Shown: positions 13,620-25,194 of the stretch, in pieces
Layout: each line of letters starts with the position of its first letter
How positions within the stretch are numbered: position 1 is the first letter of the stretch
NCBI RefSeq assembly: GCF_036711975.1
Contig: NC_091976.1
Span: forward strand, 18,228,001 to 18,292,000
Source of the DNA: Onthophagus taurus
Taxonomy: Eukaryota > Arthropoda > Insecta > Coleoptera > Scarabaeidae
Direction of reading: 5' to 3'
DNA length: 64,000 nucleotides
Notes under the pieces: generated by a model
Database searches by the model: none
Seen by the model: only the letters and a program-made list of their open reading frames with translations
Told to the model about the DNA's origin: nothing
Translations under genes and position numbers: made by a program

Positions 13620-13972
13620 ATATTATGTGGGAAAAGAAAGGACAAGGAAAATCTTGTCAACTCAGTATCTCGATTGGTTTGCTTTCAGAAGAAGCGCAAG
13701 AAACTCGGAATAAAGATCTTAGAAGGTATAGAGAGAACTTTTCAAGAAAAATGTCAAGAAGACACAATAATAGAAACATTTTAAACAGACTATTAATACT
13801 TTCAGAGCCAATAACATTATTTCATAGCAAGAAATCAAGAAATAATGCAGATTTTACTGAAGAATTTATAAGCCTTCTCTGCTTTGAAAACGATGAAGAA
13901 AGAAATGATTTCTTATCGTCAATTGCAACTAGTATTGAAATTGTAGAACACAGTCAAGACGAAGAAAAATAA
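13620..13972 (+). pseudogene. Repeat-borne protein fragment, C-terminal part, family uncharacterised
   Basis: A frame opening with ATG at 13,421 stays open to a TAA at 13,970-13,972, but only its second half looks like protein. From about 13,625 it is hydrophilic and contains SIGLLSEEAQETRNKDLRRY followed by FSRKMSRRHNNRNILNRLL. From memory this resembles the C-terminal part of multicopy, transposon-like uncharacterised insect proteins (pattern GQLSEEAQEARNKD...YR...H.RK.SR). The N-terminal 60 or so residues are low-complexity Phe/Ser and probably non-coding. The end is acidic (HSQDEEK). I infer a fragment of a mobile-element protein rather than a host gene. No inverted repeats or neighbouring domains were found to confirm this. 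Confidence 0.42.
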
Positions 13973-13979
13973 ATATAGG

Positions 13980-14730
13980 TATAAAAAATTTTTTAAAATA
14001 GTATGTTAAAACACTAAATTTGCTTATGGGTTAAAACATAATTTATGGTTATCATTGCATTATTAAACATTTGTCACAAATTAATACAGAAACTGAGAAT
14101 AGCGTAGTTTACTCTATTATTGCAAATAAAATAGTAACAGTATTTTTTTAACTGCTATTTTTTCGAAGACAGCTACTTGAAAAATACTTAGAATTTACGT
14201 GGAATCCATAAATGCATCAAAAAAATGGGGGTTCCTATTTTAAAATGTCAACTTAGGCATGGTATCTCAATTTTGGGACACCTGTATATTTCAATTTTAT
14301 CTAAAAAAAAAATAAATAAAAATTTTAAATTAAAAATATAACATAGATGTCTACAAATTCTTTTTTGCCTGCCTTTTTTCTGGAAGAATATCCCCCGAAT
14401 TTTTATCGAATTGATTCCATACTTCATGTACACAGTTATGTGTTATATATAAGTATACATACTTATTGTTAGGGTACATGAAATAAATGTACCATGTTTT
14501 CGGAGTTACATTAGCTTAAACATCCAATCCAACCCACAACATAACCTTTGTTTCGCTTTTATTTTCAAACATTCGTTTCAAAATCTTTTTTAAGCAGTGT
14601 TTATAGATGAAATAAATTCTAGCTAACCATTAAGGAGATATTATAATGGTATTAAACATTTTCAACTTTATTTAGTTGTAATTAGATTTTTGGCCAGATA
14701 TTCTTAACTTCCTAACACTGCGCGGTAGCT
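13980..14730. other. AT-rich DNA with a single mariner-type end
   Basis: TTTTGGGACACCTGTATATTT at about 14,270-14,290 reads on the minus strand as TATACAGGTGTCCC, a common end of insect mariner-type elements. No partner end was found. Otherwise there is nothing supportable. Confidence 0.35.
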
Positions 14731-14734
14731 TCAA

Positions 14735-15835
14735 ATTTGATGTAACTTAACTTGAAAAATTCTTTTGTAAGGTTTTATTTCTAATTCTTGCCCGTTTTGG
14801 AATAAACAACATTTTTCTTTAACCATACATTCAACTCTTTTTTCCCTGGAAAGCTTGTAACTTGGTATAAGCTAACCTGAAACGTTCCTTTATAACCTCA
14901 AAAAGCTTCATTTCTCAATTCCTGTTCGTTTAGGGAGTAAACATTTTTTTTGTCAACCTCAATTTCAAGAAACGTCAATTTGGCAATATCAAAAAATGTA
15001 TATGATATAAACTGTTTTCCCAAAATATATACTTAAAATTTGGTATAAGTTAACCTGAAACGTTCCTTTATAACCTCAAAAAGCTTCATTTCTTAATTCC
15101 TGTTCGTTTAGGGAGTAAACATTTTTTTTGTCAACCTCAATTTCAAGAAACATCAATTTGGCAATATTAAAACATTTATATGATATAAACTGTTTTCCCA
15201 AAATACTTAAAATTTGGTATAACCTAACCTGAAACGTTCCTTTATAACCTCAAAAAGCTTAATTTCTTAATTCTTGTACGATTAGGGAGTAAACGTATTT
15301 TTTGTCAACCTCAATTTCAAAAAACGTCTAATTGGCAATTTAAAGATTTGTATGATATAAACTGTTCGCCCGAATTACTTAAAATTTTATATAAGCTAAC
15401 CTGAAACGTTTCTTTATAACATCAAAAAGCTTCGTTTCTTAATTCCTGCCCGTTTTGCAGTAAATATTTTTTTTGCCAACCGCAATTTCAAGAAACTTCA
15501 CATTGGCAATTTTAAAGCATTTGTATGATATAAACTTTTTGATGGAATTACTTAAAATTTGGTATAAGCTAACCTGAAACGTTCGTTTATAACCTTAAAA
15601 AGTTGCATTTCTTAATTCCTCCCTGTTCTGCAGTAAACATTTTTTTTGTCAACCTCAACAAAAGTCAAATTGGCAAATTTTAAAAAGTGATATGATATAA
15701 ACTGTTCGTCCGAGTCACTTAAAATTTGGTATAACCTAACCTGAAACGTTCCTTTATAACCTCAAAAAGCTTCATTTCTTAATTCTTGCTCGTTTTGGAG
15801 AAAACAATATTTTGTTTAACCACACCTTTGTTCAT
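14735..15835. repeat. Tandem array of a ~172-bp unit, about 6 copies
   Basis: The landmark AACGTTCCTT (or a close variant) recurs at 14,881, 15,059, 15,233, 15,405, 15,578 and 15,745, giving spacings of 178, 174, 172, 173 and 167. Each unit runs TAACCTGAAACG, TTTATAACCTCAAAAAGCTT, TTTCTTAATTCCTG, GTAAAC, TTTTTTTGTCAACC, TTTGGCAAT and GATATAAACTGTT in that order. Partial, more diverged units flank both ends. No coding content. Confidence 0.92.
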
Positions 15836-18715
15836 AAAACTTCAGTTAGAAGTTTTGGTAGATTTTTATTGACTCGTGCTCCTTTGGTAAATGGAAGAAA
15901 TAACTCTCATTTCCAGAATCAAAGTGCTTTCAGCGTCATGTATTGAAGGCCCAACTTAATCATTGCACTTCCAAATTCTACAATATTTATCAACTCTCAG
16001 AGTTAATTCATTCATTATAATATCATCACCAAAATATGTCACAATTTTCGAAACAGCCTGTATCCTTATCGATACCATCTCTTAATTCACAAAAAAATAT
16101 GGGTGTAGAGGTAACGGTGCTATATTTACATAAAGTAACACCACAAAACTGGGCCATCAGATAAATTATACAAGATACCCACAAGATCCTGGTTTACTGG
16201 TTCGATTATTGTCTCAATGTCAACTTCGACACATGTTCTTATAGTTATTAGCTCATTCCTCTACCATCGAATTTTCAAGCAACTCTTAACATAACTTATA
16301 AATATGAGATGGATATTTATTTGATTATTATACAATTCATTATTTGTTTATAATTTATGTAATTTTCGAATTTAATTTTGTGGATTTGCTTTAAAACATT
16401 TATTGGTAATAAAATTTTTATGAAATTACTGAAGGATATGTTTAAAACGACTACCGATGATTGCTTCATTAGTAGAAGAAGCAAAACGTATGATTATGAT
16501 CGGCGCCCAATGAGAACGAACGAACAATTTTCGCGATTTACGAACCACAACTGACGCGTATGTATGTACAGAACGAGAGCTTTAAACCAGTACATCTTTT
16601 CTAAATTGGATATTCTGTCAACCTTGAAGGTCTTTTTTTTTATTGCCATTTTCACATTCCTATATCGACACGTCCTAAAACAAAATAAATATGTTTCCAC
16701 CATAAATATGTTCTAGTTAGTTTAACACGATTCTCCACATAAATTTAATTAACAAGATATCGAAAAAAATAGGGAGAGAGCTTTTATTTTATGTGAATAA
16801 AGGTTGAGTTGTTGGCCCGAAGCCGTTTAGCCTAAACGATATAAAAAGGCGTATAGTAGAAAAGTCGGATAAAAGTGGCTAAGGACAAAAGTGAGTACGT
16901 GACCCTCCAAATCGAACGAGGATCAAGAGATGGCCGCGGGACAACGCGTCACAATCCATTTATTAGATTGGCATGTGCGGTGACCAAAAGAATCTGTGGT
17001 ACTACCGCCTTCTTTTGCAGCTCGCCCCCGCATTTCATACCCAACCATCAACCATTCAACTCTTCTTCTTCGTATACTCTTCTTACAATGCAGGACAATA
17101 CTCGTTCTTGAGTCGGAGAGTATTTACCGTTGCTATTATGTCATAATGGAGGGTAATTGTAAAGGTATTGTGTCGGTTTGGTAACGATACATGACGTTAA
17201 TTAACGGGTTTTCAACTTTTTTCAACAAAAAAAGGTTTTTTTTATTTAAAGTAATAGAAGAGGATGGTGTTATTGAGTATAGATAGGATCTTCACTCGGA
17301 CAACTAGTACAATTATCCTTGTACGGACGGATGGCCGTTTAAGCGTAATTACTTACTTTAGAAAACAAGTCGAGTCCATTGTGCCCGGCAAAGAATCCGT
17401 TTAACACGGCGGAGGGCCTCTTTCACCTGTTCCCTGTGCGCGGTCGCGTCCCTGATAAATGTGCGAACCTTCCATAAACGTGTACGAACCCGCGCTGCGA
17501 CGCGACGCAGACGTAACAGGTCACGCAGCCGCTGCCCGCACCGCAAGAAATCCGGTACGTGAGCGTCAAAGCAAATAATTGAGTTTCTTATTGTTGGAAA
17601 TAAATGTCCATTGTCGCCTGAAGCTACCATGAGAAAGAACCGCCGGCCTTCCTGTTCGTAATCGTGCGAGAGTATCGATTGTTCTTTAGACTTCTTATAC
17701 TTTTCCAATGGTCAACTTTTCTTTATAACTTAGATTATTGCGGATAACTATTTTCATTGTTCTAAAAAGAATCATCTATTTCAATTGATTTACTCAATGA
17801 AGTTGTAAGAAAACTAATCGTACCAACAACAAGTTCAACGATTTATTATCAAACGTTTTTATTACCAATCATCATTGAAGGTTATTCTGAAGGTACGATG
17901 ACGTGTATTGTATTCATTAAGTTCCATCGCACTTAAATAAGGAGTCTCAAGATTCTTTTTTCATTCACTTTGTATTTCGTAAAACAATTTTCTTTTTAAA
18001 TCTTGGTAGTTAAAAAGATCACTAAATAATTTCATATAAATGTTTTCCAATAACACTTTATACGATTTAGCTTTATTATACTTAGATTTGTAATGTGATA
18101 TTTATTAAGGCCAAAACAACAAGGATACGTCGCTTAAGCACGTATTCGATGACAGCAACAAACTTTTATTCCTATTTTACCACCTACTTTACTTGCCGAT
18201 ACCTTCGTTGTTTTTGCAGTTCATGGATACTACTATTAAATATACAGGTGTCCCACCTAAGTTGCCTCGGTCCATAGTCGAATTATGATTGAGTTTTTTA
18301 AAAAATGTTTCAGATAAAAGTTGAATCGAATCATATTGTACATATTTTAAAATTAGTTTCAGTAATGGCAGACTTCCGCTTCTACCAGAAATGGATATCA
18401 ACTTTGTTATTTTAAATACAACACTCTGTATATTATTGCATTTTTGGATTCTTTGTGAAATTTCAATGGTACTTTGTTAAGGATATCTTAGATCTAACTG
18501 GTATCGTTTTTGAATTATATGACGATTTTCGAAAAAAATGACATTTGCAGTCTCTTATAAATTTGGTAATATTGCCGAAACTGTGAAAGCTAGAAAGATT
18601 TGGTTTTCTGTTTTGAACAATAAAGGAGCACACGTTTGCTAATAGAAAATTATGCATTTATATTACGGAGTTCTTAAGTAGGGATCTGTAATTTTCCAAC
18701 ATTTTAATCATGGAT
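15836..18715. other. Unassigned DNA with GC-richer, TATA-containing block at 16,795-17,720
   Basis: GATATAAAAAGGCG at about 16,839-16,852 is a good TATA-type motif and begins a GC-richer stretch with open frames on both strands (16,875-17,111 on +, 17,358-17,708 on -), neither with a proper ATG. The block at 17,370-17,560 is CpG-rich. It could be a promoter with a 5' exon, or conserved regulatory DNA. At 18,250-18,440, TATACAGGTGTCCCACC and ACACTCTGTATAT resemble the ends of a short Tc1/mariner-type MITE. Confidence 0.3.
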
Positions 18716-18763
18716 AACTTAATTTTTTAAATGGAACAATATACCAGTTTTTGCATAATTTGT
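18716..18763. repeat. Left 48-bp target-site duplication of the LINE
   Basis: The 48 bases here (AACTTAATTTTTTAAATGGA ... TTTGCATAATTTGT) recur without mismatch at 20,554-20,601, directly flanking the LINE insert. Confidence 0.95.
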
Positions 18764-20553
18764 ACTATCCCCACTTTTGTGGAACCTCACCCTGGATAGC
18801 CTCTTGAACCGCCTCGCCGAAGCCAACTTTATCACAGTTGGTTACGCAGATGATTTAACCATTCTCGTCAAAGGCAAGTATATAAACGTGCTGTTTGACA
18901 GGATGCAAGTAGCTCTCAAACTGATAGAGACTTGGTGTGACGAACAAAGACTCTCTGTGAATCCTAAGAAGACAGAGTTGATTCTTTTCACACGGATGAG
19001 GAAGGTTGGCAATCCCAGAATGCCATCCCTTGCTGATACTCCATTGGTATTGTCAAAAGAAGTTAAATATCTGGGCATCACACTTGACAATAAAATGACA
19101 TGGAGAGCCCACCTAGATAATAGAGTAAAAAAAGCGTACGTTGCATTCGGTCAATGCCGGAGGGCTATAGGTAAGACATGGGGTTTGTCACCCAGAAATG
19201 CCCTCTGGATTTACACGGCTGTAATCTGACCTATGCTTACTTATGGTGCAGTAATATGGTGGTCAAAGACCCTACAGTCTACATCCACTACTGCACTTAA
19301 TAAAGTACAGAGACTTGCGTGTTTGTACGTTACAGGTGCGCTGCGGACTACCCCCACTGCAGCCATGGAAAACATGTTAAACCTAACGCCACTTCATTTG
19401 TTCATCCAAGAGGTGGCATTGGTGACCATGACTCGACTGCGAGCAGCAGGAATTCTAATGGGTGAGAGAAATAGTAAAAATACCAATCTCTGGAATGAAA
19501 TGGTGGATTACTCACCAATTCTGGAGTGTGTAACGGACTTTACACCCCTACAACACATTTTTACGAAGAAATATCTCACCCACCCAAGCTCCACAGAAGT
19601 AGAGGTAAAAAACAGCCTTAAAATCTACACTGATGGTTCAAAGAGACGGGAAGGAGCTGGAGCCGGAGTCTTCTCGTACGATCTCCGACTCCACGTATCT
19701 GAACCTTTAGGTATAAGTACCACCGTCATACAGGCGGAGTTAATCGCCATACAACTTGCCGCTGACGTTATTGTCAGATCCAACTTGGTAGGTAAGACTT
19801 TTACAATTTATACTGACAGTAGACAAGCTATTTTAGCCCTGAGTAGAATAACAATTACCTCAGGACTTGTTATGGGTTGTCATCTGACATTGGAGAAGGC
19901 TGCAGTGCATAACTGTGTCATACTTCAATGGATAAAAGGACACTCGACTTGTTCAGGTAACAAGCACGCTGATAGGCTTGCCAAAAGGGCTGCCAAGCGA
20001 GCGCCATGTTCGCCTGAACCGATCCGTCCTGATCCCTGATCCGTCCTTATCAACTCAGATTGAGATAATTAAAGATTTTACCCACAAAAAGTTCATGAAC
20101 TGGTGGGATAGGGTTAAGGGTTGCCATCTGTCTAAGGAAGTATTACATTATCCTTCAGCAGAGGCAGCCTTGTCTTTCCTAAGGCTTGGTAGAAACGCTC
20201 TACGAACTGTAACGGGACTCGTCACGGGTCACTGTAAGGTAAACAAGCATCTTTATAACCTTAAGCTTACTGTTAGTCCTCTCTGTCGCCTCTGTAAAGA
20301 GAGCGAGGAGACGGTCCGACACATCTTGTGTGAATGCCCCACTCTGCAAGACCTCAGAATGAGAGACTTCGGAGAGGAATGGCCGACCACAGATGGCATC
20401 AGGAACACACCTCTGAGCTGTATCCTAGCCTTCGGAAATTCCTTAGGCTGGTTGATGTAGCCGGAGACAGTGTAGGAGGATGTACAAGGGGCCCGTTGGG
20501 GCCTAGGTGCTGTGTGCGTAGCATACCCTCCGCTTTCCTACATACATACATAC
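18764..20553 (+). mobile_element. 5'-truncated non-LTR retrotransposon (LINE) with RNase H domain
   Basis: The insert lies exactly between two identical 48-bp direct repeats and ends in CATACATACATAC, a short tandem-repeat tail instead of poly(A). It holds the 3' part of an ORF2-type polyprotein. The missing 5' end is the usual result of incomplete target-primed reverse transcription. The perfect 48-bp duplication points to a fairly recent insertion. RNase H together with RT suggests the I/LOA/R1/jockey group of insect LINEs; I cannot name the clade safely. Confidence 0.93.
18777..20460 (+). pseudogene. LINE ORF2 remnant: reverse transcriptase, RNase H and C-terminal Cys/His knuckle
   Basis: The frame from 18,777 reads through the RT palm (YADDLTILVKG, catalytic YADD at about 18,844-18,855) and thumb (KYLGITLDNKMTW). 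It meets an in-frame TGA at 19,227-19,229, where relatives usually have Arg (a CGA to TGA change is likely), then continues in the same frame to 20,039. That second part contains RNase H: YTDGSKRREGAGAGV, the QAEL glutamate, YTDSRQA, and WIKGHSTCSGNKHADRLAK. A frameshift near 20,000-20,039, next to a short repeated GATCC(C/G)T segment, moves the frame by one. The final part, to the stop at 20,458-20,460, includes the CRLCKESEETVRHILCECP knuckle typical of insect LINE C-termini. One stop and one frameshift make it inactive. Confidence 0.92.
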
Positions 20554-20601
20554 AACTTAATTTTTTAAATGGAACAATATACCAGTTTTTGCATAATTTG
20601 T
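20554..20601. repeat. Right 48-bp target-site duplication of the LINE
   Basis: Identical to 18,716-18,763. It begins immediately after the CATACATACATAC tail. Confidence 0.95.
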
Positions 20602-20774
20602 TTTTGATTTTTCAGTTTTTAACGATAGATAGTTAGGAACAAAGAAAAATAAGCTCAGGAAACGTGACCAATTTTTCAAGGATTTCAATAAAACAGCGTC
20701 CTTTTTTCTATACCAAGCTTTCGGAATCTTTTTTATCCCTTCATCAGAGTTACTGAACAAAAGAAAACAAGATA

Positions 20775-21561
20775 AAAAGATATTTAGGTTAACGATGATA
20801 TAATTTTATTATTCGCGATTGGTGCTACAAATGTTTCGACAGCCTAGCTGTCTTCTTCAGGCACGACGTCAGATATGTGGGGACCTTGTGAGATCTACAG
20901 GTAGGCAATGTTGAAACAGTTTTGTTAAACTTTTTAAAATCAAATGACAACAAAATAGTTAACATGTATCGGGTTATACTTTTAGAACTGTATGGATACA
21001 AAACTCATATCAGTCTCATCCACGAGAAAACGTTATTTTTCTCAAACCAAGTTAAATTTCAACGAGAACTCAAACTTATAAGAACACCATTTGTCCGTTA
21101 TAAAGATGGCTGAACGAAAAACCGGTTGTTTACATATATTTTTATTTTATTATATGAGAATATACGCTTCGTCGGCGATTGTTGACTAAATTCTTTATTA
21201 AAAATTAATAGAATATTTCCAGAAGTAAGAGTCCACAGTCCGTAGTAAAAGAGGATTAAAATCCTCTTTTACTTTGAAATTTAACTTGGTTTGAGAAAAA
21301 TAATGTTTTCTCGTGGATGAGACTGATATGAGTTTTGTATCCATACAGTTCTAAAAGTATAACCCGATACATGTTAACTATTTTGTTGTCATTTGATTGT
21401 AAAAAGTTTAAGAAAACTGTTTCAACATTGCCTACATGTAGATTTCACAAGGTCCCCACATATCTGACGTCGTGCCTGAAGAAGACAGCTAGGCTGTCGA
21501 AACATTTGTAGAACCAATTGCGAATAATAAAATTATATCATCGTTAACCTAAATATCTTTT
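20775..21561. mobile_element. Foldback/MITE-like element with ~290-bp inverted arms
   Basis: The left arm (20,775 to about 21,065) is matched in reverse complement by the right arm (about 21,273 to 21,561) with only scattered differences. The arms start AAAAGATATTTAGGTTAACG. TA dinucleotides flank both sides (20,773-20,774 and 21,562-21,563). The spacer of about 200 bp has no coding capacity. Each arm contains the block CCTGAAGAAGACAGC/TAGGCTGTCGAAAC, a stable hairpin discussed under findings. It is either a DNA-transposon MITE or inverted copies of a retroelement end. Confidence 0.85.
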
Positions 21562-21563
21562 TA

Positions 21564-22243
21564 ACTTACCTATAACGATGAGCATGGAAGCCATCATAGC
21601 CAAAAAAGAAAATAAGGCAATGAACAACAAAATTGATCTAAAATTAAATGAATCTACTTACAAATTTACATTTTATTGTTAACAAAGAACCAACTTTAAC
21701 TCCAAAGTAAACCGAACACGTTAAAATCTTTTATAAATCAAAATGGCTGTGACTTTGAAGAAGTCAAACGTTACAACTAAAGCGTTGAAAAATAAAAACC
21801 GCAGAATCTTGACTTGACATTTACACCAGTCACCCAACAATTTTCAAAAATGAAATACAAAACACGAAATTTAAAAATTATATAAGAAAGTTAAAAAGTA
21901 TAAAATTTTAAAACCTACGTTAATTGATAAACAATAATGTGTCTTTAGAAAAAAAGAGACGTTTCATTAACATTGGATTTATCTTGAAACTGCCAATTAT
22001 TGGATAAAAGGTAACTATAAATTGAGCTTAAATTATCGATATCAGTTCTAAAGTTGACGGATTTTATTTCTTTGTTAATATAGACCATCTCTAAAAATAT
22101 GGAGATACTTATTTCGCAGCGCCGGCCACCTTCCCCTCGCATTTGACCAGGCTTGGGACTGGCAGAAATAATACTGGCATGCTTAAAAAGTGACCAACAA
22201 AACACAACAAGACCAATGGAAACAAAACACAAATAAAAAAACA
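21564..22243. other. AT-rich DNA without recognised genes
   Basis: Nothing supportable was seen apart from a short GC-richer stretch at 22,115-22,160. Confidence 0.45.
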
Positions 22244-23323
22244 CTATTGCATTAAATGTGCAAAATATTGTCCGTTTTGTTCACTACATAATAGAAATCG
22301 TTTTTGTAAGGAGTTTTGAACATTTCTGTGCATTTCTGGTGTGATTTCTTGAAAAGCTCTTACAATGGATTGACGTATATTGTCAGGAGTAGTTGGTGAT
22401 GTCTCATAATTTATGAGTCATCACCAAAAAACCCAATAAAAACAATAAAAACAACCCCATAAAAAGAAATCGCAAATGGTAAGATCTGGCAATCTCGGAG
22501 GCCATCTAACAGGTCCTCTTCGTCTTGTCCAGCTATCTGGAAATTACACATTCAAATACCGACATACTTGGGCAGTATTGTGCGGTGGAGCACCATCGTG
22601 TTGGAACCACATCCACTGCGAATAGCTAGTGGAATATTTTCCAACAGAACGCCCAAATTATTTTCTAATAATTCTAAATAAATCCTACCCGTCAAAAAAC
22701 GTTGATTATGAAATAAAGGGCCTATGATATGCGTTCCAATGACACATACCCACACGTTCACTGACCACCTGTACTGACTATACGTTGCAAGGAATCGATG
22801 GGGGTTTGTTGTATTATAATAATAACAATTGTGACTTCGTAGCTTCGGTAGCTTCGTCCGAAAGCATCACTTGTTCGAAAAAATTCGCATCAAGATTAGT
22901 TCTTTCAATTAACCACTGACAGAATAACAGCTTGCTTTCGAAATCGCCTTCAGTAATTTCCTGGATCAACTAGATTCGACACGGATGATAATTATGTTTT
23001 CTTAAAATCCTGTGTACCGAAGATTTACTGATATTTGTCCTCCTACTCATTTCACGCACATTAGATTCTGCATTTTCTTACACAGCTAACAATACGTGCA
23101 ACTGGTTTTCATCCGTAACTACGGCGTTATTACGGTTGCGCTTAATACGTTTTACGGATCCAGTATTTGTAAGTCTTTCCAGTAAGGACAGAAATGCCCT
23201 CCTATTTGGATGCTTCCTATCTGGATGTTGTTGTGCGTAAACTCTTGACGCTAACAAAGCATTCTTGTTACATTCGCCGATGCTGAAAATCATATCTACT
23301 AATTCTTTACCCGTAAGTAACAT
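22244..23323 (-). pseudogene. Near full-length mariner-type (HTH + DDE) transposase pseudogene
   Basis: On the minus strand an ATG at 23,323 starts a typical N-terminal helix-turn-helix region (TGKELVDMIFSIGECNKNA, then HPDRKHPNRRAFLSLLERL), followed by a second HTH (SRRTNISKSSVHRILRKH). The catalytic core follows in shifting frames: LSDEAT (first Asp, about 22,860), WFQHDGAPPHNTAQV (second Asp, about 22,590) and RWPPRLPDLTICDFFLWG (third acidic residue, about 22,470). A C-terminal tail (NIRQSIVRAFQEITPEMHR, about 22,310-22,390) ends at a TAG at 22,244-22,246. All functional parts are present, but stops and frameshifts, plus a small A/C-rich insertion after FFLWG, break the gene. I did not find clear inverted repeats around it. 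Confidence 0.85.
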
Positions 23324-23351
23324 TTTTAATTATTATGTTATCAAATAATAC

Positions 23352-23390
23352 AGTAGAGCCTCCTTAATCCGAACTAATTGGGACCGATGT
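23352..23390. repeat. Isolated pogo/Tigger-like terminal repeat
   Basis: CAGTAGAGCCTCCTTAATCC followed by GAACTAATTGGGACCG resembles the ends of pogo/Tigger-type elements in insects (my recollection of that family). No partner end or transposase was found nearby, so it is a solo end or a small broken MITE. Confidence 0.5.
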
Positions 23391-23559
23391 TACACACCTC
23401 ACAAAATTATCAAACTTTATAAATATTTCCAAAGGGATCAGCTGGAACAAGAGGTAACCTCAACTCGTTACCGAAGTGTGCTTATTACATGTCTGCACCT
23501 AAGTTGTGCACTGTCTCTGAAACGCAATTTTTGCAAAATAAATATGGGAAAGATTTGAT

Positions 23560-24095
23560 TGGAAGATTTGGAAGAATCATCAAGACCTTATGGTAGAAGT
23601 AAGGGAATTGAAGACCTTTTCATTTTAACATGTTATACGAATAGGTCGTTGATACTATTAACGAGTATATAAATGAAGGAGATGCAAAAACAAAGAGGAG
23701 AAGTGATAAAAAATCCAGCAGTAGTAATAGATAACAATGACACAATGGGAGGTATTGATCGCGTAGATCAACACTTAGCTGAACATCCAACGAAAACGGT
23801 GCAAAAAGTACTACAAGAATATATTTTTAGAGAAGGAGGGGGAAAAACGCCACTGGAATATAGATGGATGTAAACAATTCCAACCTATATTCCAGTCAAT
23901 TCCATGATAATTCTGCATCCCTAACTAAGATGGGTCGACCTTCCAACGTTTTTCTTCCTCAGAGAAAATCAGAGAAAACTTAAAAAAAAAGAAAATCCCA
24001 CAAAAATTAGACGGAAAATACTATACCTTTGTTCGGACTGCGATGTGTCTCTATGTGTAATTCCATGTTCTCGTATGTATCATACTATAACCACC
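23560..24095 (+). pseudogene. piggyBac-type transposase, C-terminal fragment
   Basis: The + strand encodes VVIDNNDTMGGIDRVDQHLA (23,712-23,771), the conserved block around the last catalytic Asp of piggyBac transposases, continuing to about 23,870. After frame changes comes a cysteine-rich stretch, LCSDCDVSLCVIPCSRMYHT (about 24,030-24,089), which matches the C-terminal zinc-binding domain of the family in order and spacing. Upstream of 23,700, PYGRSKGIEDLFILTCYTNR is probably a degraded earlier part. The frame is broken several times. In intact members the protein cuts and pastes at TTAA sites; this copy is inactive. Confidence 0.8.
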
Positions 24096-24099
24096 ATTT

Positions 24100-25190
24100 A
24101 GACCTTCTGAGGATCTGGCGGGCAGCAAAATGTTTGTTTTTGTTATACTTACTTATTCTTTGTATTCGTTATATGTTATAAAAGCATAAATAAATGTTTG
24201 TAGTGCAATGATACTGTTTTCTTTTATAGCAGACGAGTTAACTCGTGATTTAGCATCAAGCAAACTTTGAATTTCTTTTTTTCACTAATTTAAACTTTTT
24301 TGAAAATCTGCCTATGGAACCCTATTTGCCTATCAAGAGACAACAAAGATATGATAACAAAAATTCGAACATTTTGGAACAGAAACCTGAAAATCCCAAC
24401 TAGAGTCTAATCTTAGATCCTCACCAAAAGGAACAGCATTAATTTGCACGGTTTAATGTACAATCAATCATGGTTGAATTGTTCGGTATAGTTCTCATGG
24501 TATTAAACCTCCGCTTAATACTTGATTAACTAGAAAAAAGCAGAGAGGCGAACTTTAACATCTTGAGTGGTCAAGCAAAGTATCTCCCAGATCACAATTA
24601 CAAGTGCAAATTCAATCCTGCAGAAAGCTATACTACCTCCAATCTAAATTCTTTTAGATATATAAGAAACTGCAGTCGCTGAGGCAATATGTGTCCTGAT
24701 GGTCTTAGAGTTTTTGTCAACGTACTTCCCATACAGCATGGCTTGATTATGACGACAGATCTCAGTGTAGAGCACTTTGGTGCTTGAAAATACCATGTCT
24801 TCTTGACTACGAAGGTGGATTCATGACCTCTTCACATCTGTACCAGATCATCAGGGATGCCCGAAATACTGTGTCATCTCGGAAATTTGAGGAATGGTCT
24901 AGAATTCAAGGAGGATTAATTGGAAAATCCAACTGAGAAGTGATGTGAATTGGCAAGAAAATGAGGGCGCATAGGAGATGGTTATCATAATCGTATAGAT
25001 ACAACAACTTTTCCACCCTGAGTGGTCGAGCAAAGTATCTCCTAGATTTTGATAATAAGTGGTGTGTCAGTCCTCCAGAATCCAATACAAGTTTCAATTT
25101 AAAGATCGAAGATAAAAACCGATCGTGTAGAAATTAAAGCTTCTCTAGGTCTTTTATACTAGCAACAGTATTTCGAGGCGGTTATCAAAG
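24100..25190. other. Between the piggyBac fragments; nothing identified
   Basis: Two related stretches, CTTTAACATCTTGAGTGGTCAAGCAAAGTATCTCC (24,554-24,588) and CTTTTCCACCCTGAGTGGTCGAGCAAAGTATCTCC (25,008-25,042), show an internal duplication about 454 bp apart. No coding assignment is possible. Confidence 0.4.
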
Positions 25191-25194
25191 CCTT

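Noticed and set aside
17358-17708. 116-codon Arg-rich minus-strand frame
   Set aside because: It starts at a non-ATG codon, and the opposite strand of this GC-rich block is equally unconvincing. Listed only as part of a GC-rich block.
18777-20460. Host gene with RNase H activity
   Set aside because: It is bounded by perfect 48-bp target duplications and carries YADD RT motifs, so it is a LINE insert.
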